Positions 1 to 5,339 of a stretch of 5,339 nt of DNA are shown one piece after another. Below the pieces are notes generated by a model, which was not told where the DNA came from, searched no databases, and was given only the letters and a program-made list of their open reading frames with translations. The DNA is from Gammaproteobacteria bacterium. Lineage in GTDB: Bacteria > Pseudomonadota > Gammaproteobacteria > Burkholderiales > Burkholderiaceae_C. Both the position numbers and the translations under genes were made by a program. The stretch's first letter is position 1, and each line of letters starts with the position of its first letter. The stretch is from NCBI GenBank assembly GCA_030054245.1, contig JASGCH010000112.1, forward strand, positions 1 through 5,339, read 5' to 3'.

Positions 1-80
1 ATGCGAGACAATAGAACGGAGAAATATAACGCAGTCGCGAGCTATTCTCGCATGTTGGGTGTGGGTGAGAATAGCTCGCG
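1..80. repeat. Three-arm inverted repeat, alternative hairpins
   Basis: Positions 36-49 and 67-80 are perfect 14-bp reverse complements (CGCGAGCTATTCTC / GAGAATAGCTCGCG), extended inward by a G-T and a C-G pair. The shared middle segment 42-53 can instead pair with the upstream segment 1-14 (ATGCGAGA plus ATAG, with CA bulged), giving a 12-bp stem. The two foldings exclude each other. The outer arms are a diverged direct repeat of each other (5-21 and 67-83). No T-run follows either stem, so neither looks like an intrinsic terminator. Confidence 0.65.
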
Positions 81-83
81 GAG

Positions 84-125
84 GTGTAACCGTGGCACCA
101 GCCGATGGTGCAACGGTCTTGACAC
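84..125. repeat. Long imperfect stem-loop
   Basis: Three nested helices form one hairpin: 84-87 with 122-125 (GTGT/ACAC), 89-93 with 113-117 (ACCGT/ACGGT), and 95-100 with 106-111 (GCACCA/TGGTGC), around loop GCCGA. There are 15 pairs with one mismatch and one asymmetric internal loop. It begins 3 nt after the preceding 14-bp hairpin. No T-run follows. The function is unknown. Confidence 0.55.
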
Positions 126-145
126 TAGGAGCGCCTTGTTGTAAT
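119..145 (+). promoter_or_regulatory. Candidate sigma-70 promoter
   Basis: TTGACA at 119-124 is a perfect -35 match, and TGTAAT at 140-145 matches the -10 consensus at five of six positions. The spacer is 15 nt, shorter than the preferred 17. It points toward rpoB, and a transcript would start near 152 and carry a leader of about 480 nt. The -35 box lies inside the stem of the 84-125 hairpin. This is the best promoter-like pair I see upstream of rpoB, but it could be chance. Confidence 0.3.
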
Positions 146-159
146 GATACCAAGGTGCT
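130..159. repeat. Stem-loop, 9 bp
   Basis: Positions 130-138 (AGCGCCTTG) pair with 151-159 (CAAGGTGCT) through nine base pairs, one of them G-T, around a 12-nt loop. The stem follows the 84-125 hairpin by 4 nt. The -10 candidate at 140-145 falls in its loop. No terminator tract follows. Confidence 0.45.
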
Positions 160-178
160 ATGGTTCTTGTCGATGCGA

Positions 179-208
179 ATTTCTCTTCATTTCTCTCATT
201 TCTCTCTT
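179..208. repeat. Pyrimidine-rich tandem repeat, three units
   Basis: Three consecutive units begin with ATTTCTCT: 179-188, 189-197 and 198-208. Unit length varies (10, 9 and 11 nt), and differences are only in the last T/C bases. On the plus strand the tract is almost all pyrimidine. Varying unit length and high identity suggest slippage. It could vary in copy number between strains. Confidence 0.7.
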
Positions 209-222
209 GACTGGACATTTGG

Positions 223-247
223 GGCATTTTGTTACAAGCGAAATGCC
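223..247. repeat. Stem-loop, 7 bp
   Basis: GGCATTT at 223-229 is complementary to AAATGCC at 241-247 with an 11-nt loop. It is short enough to be chance, but is one of a run of stems in the leader. Confidence 0.35.
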
Positions 248-259
248 ACGATCGTTGTA

Positions 260-288
260 CTTGCTGGTTGTCATGATTACCAGGCAAG
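260..288. repeat. Stem-loop, 9 bp with one bulge
   Basis: CTTGCTGGT (260-268) pairs with ACCA-GCAAG (279-288) with G283 bulged and a 10-nt loop. There is no T-run after it and no recognised role. Confidence 0.35.
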
Positions 289-315
289 GCTTCGCACGCC
301 AGCGGAGTTTGTAGA

Positions 316-339
316 GCGGTTCACCTAGGGGTGGATCGC
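316..339. repeat. Stem-loop, 10 bp with GU pairs
   Basis: GCGGTTCACC (316-325) pairs with GGTGGATCGC (330-339) around loop TAGG. All ten positions pair, two as G-T, which would favour a plus-strand RNA structure. The GGTTCA motif prompted a tRNA T-arm check, but no acceptor or anticodon arms are present. An AT-rich stretch follows, not a T-run. Confidence 0.4.
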
Positions 340-401
340 ATAATTTAATCATTTGACAGGGTAGGTAGCGGTGAAACCGAGGGTATAGCAGTCTTAATAT
401 G

Positions 402-559
402 AGAGACCTTTGCACAAATCGGACGAACTGCCAAAGTATAAGGCTTAGTGGCACACAACCAGCTTCATTTCTGAATGATGATCATTCGCTGGTGAGTACC
501 GCATAACGCAGTAATTTGGCGGTGCAGTCAGCGGCGTAGCCGTCGGTGCAAAGGTCTCT
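402..559. mobile_element. MITE-like 158-bp element with 14-bp perfect inverted ends
   Basis: Positions 402-415 (AGAGACCTTTGCAC) and 546-559 (GTGCAAAGGTCTCT) are exact reverse complements. The interior is itself loosely palindromic: 430-435 pairs with 515-520, 427-429 with 526-528, 458-463 with 488-493, and 473-478 with 482-487 around a three-base loop. The element therefore folds along its whole length. There is no room for a transposase. The GAGACCTTTGCA tip resembles, from memory, ends of IS5-family elements such as those in Neisseria, so it may be a non-autonomous derivative or an IS remnant. No target-site duplication is visible: flanks TATG and ATTA differ. The right half is about 55% GC, richer than rpoB. 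If transcribed it would form a strong stem just ahead of rpoB. Confidence 0.55.
458..493. repeat. Central hairpin of the miniature element
   Basis: ACCAGC (458-463) pairs with GCTGGT (488-493), and inside it GAATGA (473-478) pairs with TCATTC (482-487) around loop TGA. A 9-nt bulge (464-472) lies on the 5' side. The hairpin sits near the midpoint of 402-559, as expected if the element arose by joining two inverted element ends. Confidence 0.6.
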
Positions 560-609
560 ATTAAACAGATTAAGCGATTCAGTACCATGTCAAATAGGGT
601 AAGTATTTT

Positions 610-629
610 CGATTTTTTGCTTTAAGAAT
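610..629 (+). promoter_or_regulatory. Weak ribosome-binding region of rpoB
   Basis: The bases before the rpoB ATG are T-rich (T6 at 613-618). The only purine stretch, AAGAA at 624-628, sits one base from the start codon, too close for normal Shine-Dalgarno pairing. No GGAG or GAGG occurs at 5-12 nt. The start is nevertheless well supported by protein alignment. Translation may depend on an unstructured AT-rich leader. This contrasts with the clear site in front of rpoC. Confidence 0.5.
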
Positions 630-3600
630 ATGAAACTTTCGAATGTAGAGCGCCAGCGCTACCGTAAAACTTTTGCTCGACGAAAAAGTATAGTTCCAAT
701 ACCTGATTTATTGGAGATGCAGAAGAATTCGTACAAGGTGTTTTTGCAAGCAGATACCCCTACCGATAAAAGAGAAAATATAGGGTTAGAGTCGTGTTTC
801 AGATCGATATTTCCCATTGTTTCGATAAACAATTGTGTTACTTTGGAGTATGTTGGATATACATTTTCCAAGCAGTCTTTTACAGAGCAGGAGTGTCGGA
901 TCAAAGGTATCTCTTATGCGACCAAAGTCTATGCACGAATAAGGGTTTCTAAGTACAGTCGAGAAACCATGGCTATGTCCCCAAGTAGTAGCGATAGGAA
1001 ACCTCTCGAGGTTAAGGTGGTGGATACTTTTATGGGGGAGATACCCCTGATGACCGAAAACGGTTGTTTTGTAATAAACGGCACCGATCGTGTTGTGGTC
1101 TCACAGTTGCATAGGTCTCCGGGCGTATTCTTTGAAAGTGACGACGGCAGAACGCACTCTTCTAATAAATTGTTGTTTTCTGCGCGCATTATACCCTACC
1201 GTGGATCATGGTTAGATTTGGAGTTTGACATCAAAGACATATTGTATTTTCGCGTAGACAAGCGTCGCAAAATGCTGGTCTCTACCTTACTTAGAGCGAC
1301 AGGTATGTCTATTGAGGATATGTTGGCGTACTATTATGAATTAGAAGAATTTCCTATTACGAAAGACGGTGTTGTATTGAAATTTTCTCCAGAAAGATGG
1401 CTCGGGGAATTTTTTCATTTTGATATTCTTAATAAAAATGGGGTTGTTATTGTTTCTAAAGACACGCGTATTACCAAAAACCATATTTCTCAAATAAAGG
1501 CGGCTGGAATAACCGAGGTTGTTTTTCCACACGAATTCTTAATAGGCAAAATCGTATCTACTGCAGTAGTTGATCCAGAAACTGGTGAGTTTTTAGTGGG
1601 ATACAACGAAGAGATCGTTGAATCGAATTTGAAGAAAATTGTATCGGCAAAAATTGATAAGATCCGGTGCATATTTACCAACGATTTAGACCGTGGTGCT
1701 TATTTGAGCAATACTATTCGAGCAGATGATAATATCCAATCGGTTATGAGCGCCAAAACGGCTATTTATAAAATGATGCGTCCCGGGGATCCACCCACCC
1801 CTGATGCAGTGGAATCCTTATACCATAGGCTATTTTTTAGTACAGAAACCTACGATTTGTCAAAAGTAGGCCGCATGAAATTTAATTCGCGTGTGGGTTA
1901 TGAGAGTATGGTCGGTCCGTCAGTGTTGACCTCAGAAGATATTCATACAACCGTCAAACTGATCCTCGATCTGCGTAATGGTAAGGGTTATGTCGATGAT
2001 ATCGATAACTTAGGAAATAGACGCGTAAGATGCGTTGGAGAATTGGTAGAGAATCAAGTGCGTATTGGTTTAGTACGCATAGAAAAGGCTGTTAAAGAGC
2101 GTTTAGGTCAATTGGAGCTAGAGCAAGTTGAGCCTAATGAGTTAGTCAATGCCAAACCTATTACCAACGCGGTTAAGGAATTTTTTATGAGCTCGCAGTT
2201 GTCGCAGTTTATGGAGCAGACGAATCCATTGGCTGAGCTCACCCATAAACGAAGGGTTTCAGCGTTGGGACCTGGTGGGTTAAACCGTGAAAGGGCCGGC
2301 TTTGAAGTGCGAGATGTGCATGTAACACATTATGGTCGAGTTTGTCCGATTGAAACTCCTGAGGGAGCTAATATAGGACTCATAAACTCATTGTCTTTGT
2401 ATGCCAGATTAAATCACTTTGGCTTCATAGAGACACCCTATAGGAAAGTCGTTAATGGTCACGCAACCAATATAGTTGAATATTTATCGGTCATTGAAGA
2501 AGTGAAGTATGTTATAGCTCAAGCCAATGCTGGAATTGATAAAAATGGAATACTTACGGATGAACATGTTTCAGTTAGAATCGCTGGCGAATCCACCTTT
2601 AAATCGGCAGACAAAGTTCAGTATATGGATATTTCACCAGCTCAAATTGTCTCCGTGGCGGCTTCGTTGTTACCTTTTTTGGAACACGACGATGCCAATC
2701 GAGCATTAATGGGTGCCAATATGCAAAGGCAGGCTGTCGCCAGCATCAAGCCACAAGCCCCTTTGGTGGGTACTGGGTCCGAAAGAGCCGCTGCTTTGTA
2801 TTCAGGTACCATGCTCTTTGCCAAAAACCCTGGTTTGGTGGACTATGTCGATAGTAATAGGATTGTTATTAAAAGTAGTCAAGGGGAGGGGGATACCAGT
2901 GAATATGGATTAGATAGTTACCATTTAAGTAAATATCAACGCACCAATCAAAATACCACGATTCATCAGAGACCTTTGGTAAAAGTTGGGCAAGCCGTAC
3001 AACAAGGTGATGTGTTAGCAGATGGATCAGCAACTGATCTTGGTGAATTGGCTTTGGGTCAAAATGTGTTGGTGGCTTTTATGCCTTGGAATGGTTACAA
3101 TTTTGAAGATTCCATACTAGTTTCTGAACGCCTCATCGCTGATGATCGATTCACCTCTGTGCACATTCAAGAATTGGTGGCCGTAGCTCGGGAAACCAAG
3201 CAGGGAAACGAAGAAATATCCAATCAAATTCCAAATATTTCGCTATACCAAGCCAATCAGTTAGACGATGCGGGCATAGTACGGATCGGCACTGAGGTGA
3301 GTGTGGGTGATATTTTGGTTGGAAAATTATCACCCAAAGGAGACGAGGTAACTTTATCTTCAGAAGAAAAACTGTTACGAGCTATTTTCGGTGATAAGGT
3401 GTCTAATAGTCGAGATACTTCGTTACGCGTAGATCAAGGATCGCAAGGCGTGGTCATCGATGTAAAAATTTTGAACCGGGAACGGGGTTCACAAAAAAAT
3501 AAATCCAACTGGAGTTCGGCTGAGTTAAATTTTCAGAAAAGAGATCAAGAAATCATCGAATCTGATTTAAAGCAATACGATACTGAATTACGCAAGCAGT

Positions 3601-4820
3601 TTGATCTCAAAAAAGATAGATTGATACAAAATGTAGAAAAACTATTACTGGATCAGAAGCTACTTAAAGATAAGGGTAAACCCAGGAGTAAAGCGGTAGT
3701 CATTAACCAAGAATATTTGGATACTATCGGCAATAAATTTGACTATTTTAGTTTGAATTTAGATGATGGAAATGTGGCATTAGAACTGCAGAAACTGAAA
3801 GATCAGTATGTCCAATTGCGCACTGACTATGACACCAAAATAAAAGAAATGAAGGTTAAGCTGAATAAAGGCGATGATCTTCCTCCTGGGGTGATTAAAA
3901 TGGTGAAAGTTTATGTGGCTGTGAAAAGAAGATTACAACCTGGCGATAAAATGGCCGGAAGACATGGAAATAAAGGTGTAGTTTCGAAAATTGTCGCGGT
4001 AGAGGATATGCCCCATCTGGTTGACGGAACTCCTTGCGATATTGTTTTAAATCCTCTAGGGGTTCCTTCGAGGATGAATATTGGGCAAATATTTGAAGTA
4101 CATTTGGGTTGGGCGGCTAAAGGCTTGGGCGACCGCATTGACGACTTGATTAAGAATCAAAGTCCCGCATCGGACATTCGTAAATTTTTAAAGGTTATTT
4201 ATCATACCCAAGGAGTGGAGGATGATTTTCTTGTTGACGAGTTGAGTGATGATGAAATCATGGAACTGGCTGATAATTTGGTTTCAGGGGTGCCTTGTGC
4301 TACGCCGGTATTTGATGGAGCTTTAGAGTCCGACATCCATAGTTTGTTGAAATTGGCTTACCCTGATGATATTGCTAAACAAAAAGGTCTAACTGCTAAT
4401 CGCTTACAAGCCTACCTATACGATGGAAAAACCGGAGAACGGTTTGAAAGGCCAGTCACTATTGGGTATATGTATATGCTTAAGCTACATCATTTGGTTG
4501 AAGAAAAAATCCATGCCAGATCGACTGGTCCTTATAGCTTGGTGACTCAACAACCACTAGGAGGTAGAGCCAAATTTGGTGGGCAGAGGTTTGGCGAAAT
4601 GGAAGTGTGGGCATTAGAAGCTTACGGTGCGGCCTATACCTTACAAGAAATGTTAACGGTAAAATCGGATGATTTAACGGGCAGGGCAAGAATATTAGAA
4701 AATATTGTCAAGGGTAAGCATCAAATTACTGCAGGTATGCCTGAATCTTTTAATGTATTGTTAAATGAGATTCGTTCTTTGGGATTAAACATAGATTTAA
4801 TCAGTCATAAAGTAAAATAG
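630..4820 (+). CDS. rpoB: RNA polymerase beta subunit, complete (1396 aa)
   Basis: This is the second-largest subunit of the core RNA polymerase. With beta' it forms the catalytic centre and binds the RNA-DNA hybrid. By alignment from memory with E. coli RpoB (offset +13 in the first half), the protrusion and lobe cover about residues 25-520, the fork about 530-600, external-1 about 610-675, the hybrid-binding domain about 735-1318 and the C-terminal clamp part about 1320-1396. Key residues are intact: E826/D827 in GYNFEDSIL, K1107 and K1115 in GDKMAGRHGNKG, R1148 in PSRMNIGQ, and H1295 in HARSTG. A charged, Lys-rich lineage insertion occupies about 945-1080. The length fits betaproteobacteria (about 1370-1390) and exceeds the 1342 of E. 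coli. The start is chosen because MKLSNVERQRYRKTF aligns with the family N-terminus. Oddities are weak translation signals, several lost conserved prolines, and rifampicin-region changes. The reading frame is intact throughout. Family assignment is certain; lineage is inferred. Confidence 0.99.
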   Translation: MKLSNVERQRYRKTFARRKSIVPIPDLLEMQKNSYKVFLQADTPTDKRENIGLESCFRSIFPIVSINNCVTLEYVGYTFSKQSFTEQECRIKGISYATKVYARIRVSKYSRETMAMSPSSSDRKPLEVKVVDTFMGEIPLMTENGCFVINGTDRVVVSQLHRSPGVFFESDDGRTHSSNKLLFSARIIPYRGSWLDLEFDIKDILYFRVDKRRKMLVSTLLRATGMSIEDMLAYYYELEEFPITKDGVVLKFSPERWLGEFFHFDILNKNGVVIVSKDTRITKNHISQIKAAGITEVVFPHEFLIGKIVSTAVVDPETGEFLVGYNEEIVESNLKKIVSAKIDKIRCIFTNDLDRGAYLSNTIRADDNIQSVMSAKTAIYKMMRPGDPPTPDAVESLYHRLFFSTETYDLSKVGRMKFNSRVGYESMVGPSVLTSEDIHTTVKLILDLRNGKGYVDDIDNLGNRRVRCVGELVENQVRIGLVRIEKAVKERLGQLELEQVEPNELVNAKPITNAVKEFFMSSQLSQFMEQTNPLAELTHKRRVSALGPGGLNRERAGFEVRDVHVTHYGRVCPIETPEGANIGLINSLSLYARLNHFGFIETPYRKVVNGHATNIVEYLSVIEEVKYVIAQANAGIDKNGILTDEHVSVRIAGESTFKSADKVQYMDISPAQIVSVAASLLPFLEHDDANRALMGANMQRQAVASIKPQAPLVGTGSERAAALYSGTMLFAKNPGLVDYVDSNRIVIKSSQGEGDTSEYGLDSYHLSKYQRTNQNTTIHQRPLVKVGQAVQQGDVLADGSATDLGELALGQNVLVAFMPWNGYNFEDSILVSERLIADDRFTSVHIQELVAVARETKQGNEEISNQIPNISLYQANQLDDAGIVRIGTEVSVGDILVGKLSPKGDEVTLSSEEKLLRAIFGDKVSNSRDTSLRVDQGSQGVVIDVKILNRERGSQKNKSNWSSAELNFQKRDQEIIESDLKQYDTELRKQFDLKKDRLIQNVEKLLLDQKLLKDKGKPRSKAVVINQEYLDTIGNKFDYFSLNLDDGNVALELQKLKDQYVQLRTDYDTKIKEMKVKLNKGDDLPPGVIKMVKVYVAVKRRLQPGDKMAGRHGNKGVVSKIVAVEDMPHLVDGTPCDIVLNPLGVPSRMNIGQIFEVHLGWAAKGLGDRIDDLIKNQSPASDIRKFLKVIYHTQGVEDDFLVDELSDDEIMELADNLVSGVPCATPVFDGALESDIHSLLKLAYPDDIAKQKGLTANRLQAYLYDGKTGERFERPVTIGYMYMLKLHHLVEEKIHARSTGPYSLVTQQPLGGRAKFGGQRFGEMEVWALEAYGAAYTLQEMLTVKSDDLTGRARILENIVKGKHQITAGMPESFNVLLNEIRSLGLNIDLISHKVK

Positions 4821-4849
4821 ACAGAGTAATTCATTTATAAAAAATTAAT

Positions 4850-4854
4850 GAGGT
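4850..4854 (+). promoter_or_regulatory. Shine-Dalgarno site of rpoC
   Basis: GAGGT ends 7-8 nt before the rpoC ATG, which is a good match and spacing for the 3' end of 16S rRNA. It supports the chosen rpoC start. The surrounding 41-nt gap (4821-4861) is AT-rich and contains no hairpin followed by a T-run, so nothing there should stop transcription from rpoB into rpoC. Confidence 0.8.
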
Positions 4855-4861
4855 TTTAAAC

Positions 4862-5339
4862 ATGGAATCAATTTTTAGTCAGGCAAGTAATAACCTACAG
4901 TTGGAGAAAGAATTTGACTCGATAGCAATCAGTATTGCCAGACCAGAAAAAATTCGCTCAGAATCACGCGGTGAAGTAAAAAAGGCAGAAACTATCAATT
5001 ATAGAACCCTGAAGCCGGAAAGAGACGGCTTATTTTGTGCCAAAATATTTGGTCCTATTAAGGATTATTCGTGTTTATGCGGGAAATACAAACGCATTAA
5101 ACATTCTGGTGTGGTTTGTGAAAAATGTGGGGTTGAAGTTACCCATAGTAAAGTTCGACGAGAACGCATGGGGCATATTGAGCTAGCAACGCCTTGTGCT
5201 CATATTTGGTTTTTAAAATCATTACCTAGTCGCCTCAGTTTGGTGCTAGGCATGACTTTGCGCGACATAGAAAAAGTTTTATATTACGAATCGTACATCG
5301 TCATTGATCCGGGTACTTCTGGTCTAGAAAAGGCTAAAC
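4862..5339 (+). CDS. rpoC: RNA polymerase beta' subunit, N-terminal 159 codons (cut by window end)
   Basis: This is the largest core RNA polymerase subunit, which carries the catalytic magnesium site (beyond this window) and the clamp. Only about a tenth of the usual ~1400 residues is visible. The frame is open from the ATG to the last base, so the 3' truncation is due to the window. The zinc ribbon is complete: C71 and C73 in CLCGKYKR, and C86 and C89 in VCEKCGVEV. It is followed by KVRRERMGHIELA and HIWFLKSLPSR, which are diagnostic of bacterial beta'. ETINYRT and KPERDGLFCAKIFGP just before the zinc ribbon are also typical. It lies 41 nt after rpoB with its own Shine-Dalgarno site and no terminator between, so the two are almost certainly co-transcribed. 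It is odd at residues 32-42, where the usual RSWSFGEVKKP reads RSESRGEVKKA. Confidence 0.98.
   Translation, partial: MESIFSQASNNLQLEKEFDSIAISIARPEKIRSESRGEVKKAETINYRTLKPERDGLFCAKIFGPIKDYSCLCGKYKRIKHSGVVCEKCGVEVTHSKVRRERMGHIELATPCAHIWFLKSLPSRLSLVLGMTLRDIEKVLYYESYIVIDPGTSGLEKAK

Larger units (their letters stand above)
394..564. repeat. Outer extension of the element's inverted repeat
   Basis: TTAAT at 394-398 is complementary to ATTAA at 560-564, directly outside the 14-bp ends, with a 3-nt bulge (399-401) on the left side only. In RNA this would lengthen the terminal stem to 14+5 bp. It may be chance in AT-rich flanks, a stem trait, or a sign of a preferred AT-rich palindromic target. Confidence 0.4.
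1..629. other. Gene-free, repeat-rich region upstream of rpoB
   Basis: No convincing gene is present. Open frames of up to about 98 codons exist on both strands, but they have no recognisable motif, no ribosome site, and run across the inverted and tandem repeats listed separately. I looked for rplL, the usual upstream neighbour of rpoB, and saw neither it nor a recognisable remnant. No tRNA was found. By eye the region is more GC-rich (about 45-55% in counted lines) than rpoB, and it holds at least seven stem-loop-forming inverted repeats. It could be a decayed mobile region, an untranslated leader, or both. Confidence 0.75.

Noticed and set aside
36..80. Intrinsic terminator
   Set aside because: The stem is strong but no T-run follows on either strand.
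59..328. Plus-strand open frame of 89 codons (GTG start)
   Set aside because: There is no recognisable motif and no ribosome site. It runs through hairpins and the pyrimidine repeat, and its composition is unlike the real genes.
316..339. tRNA T-arm look-alike (GGTTCA)
   Set aside because: No cloverleaf, anticodon arm or acceptor stem can be built around it on either strand.
353..389. Promoter with TTGACA at 353-358 and TATAGC at 384-389
   Set aside because: The 25-nt spacer is far too long, and there is no -10 match at 16-18 nt.
410..442. Promoter with TTGCAC (410-415) and TATAAG (437-442) in the miniature element
   Set aside because: The spacer is 21 nt. The -10 is good alone, but no acceptable -35 partner exists.
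158..454. Minus-strand open frame of 98 codons
   Set aside because: It starts inside the miniature element, crosses its terminal repeat and reads the tandem repeat as Arg-Glu-Met units. No family is recognised.
399..562. Target-site duplication around the miniature element
   Set aside because: 2-, 3- and 4-nt flanks on the two sides do not match at any placement of the ends that I tried.
604..609. TATTTT as -10 box right before rpoB
   Set aside because: There is no -35-like hexamer 16-18 nt upstream.
2527..2913. Short plus-frame open reading frames inside rpoB
   Set aside because: They are out-of-frame shadows of a well-conserved gene with no independent signals.

Overview
The window carries the start of the bacterial RNA polymerase beta/beta' operon: a complete rpoB (630-4820), a 41-nt gap, and the first 159 codons of rpoC (4862 to the window edge). 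The 629 bases in front of rpoB hold no gene I can support. They are filled with inverted repeats, a short pyrimidine tandem repeat and a 158-bp miniature element with perfect 14-bp inverted ends.

Organism: RpoB reads as betaproteobacterial. The blocks around residues 40-65 (LQAD...FPIVS), 205-216 (KDILYFRVDKRR), the HLGWAAKGLG motif after the R1148 loop, and the AYPDDIAKQKG stretch near the C-terminus match the Burkholderia/Neisseria form better than the gammaproteobacterial one. The 1396-aa length also fits. The gene is AT-richer than is usual for that class (about 28-38% GC in lines counted by eye, against about 45-55% in the leader). Many normally invariant positions are changed, including several conserved prolines. 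This suggests a fast-evolving, probably host-associated betaproteobacterium; the genus cannot be read from this sequence.

Layout: 1-80 is a three-arm repeat that can form two mutually exclusive hairpins. 84-159 holds two more hairpins and a TTGACA/TGTAAT promoter candidate. 179-208 is a triple ATTTCTCT repeat. 223-339 holds three further stem-loops. 402-559 is the MITE-like element, ending 70 bp before the rpoB start. rpoB follows with almost no Shine-Dalgarno sequence, then rpoC with a clear one. No rplL lies directly upstream of rpoB, unlike the common rplKAJL-rpoBC order.

The two genes encode the two large subunits that together form the polymerase active centre; the short gap without a terminator indicates co-transcription. 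I see no clear new defence, toxin or metabolic system. The best leads are the repeat-rich leader and miniature element in front of an essential operon, and the cluster of substitutions at normally fixed residues in both subunits.
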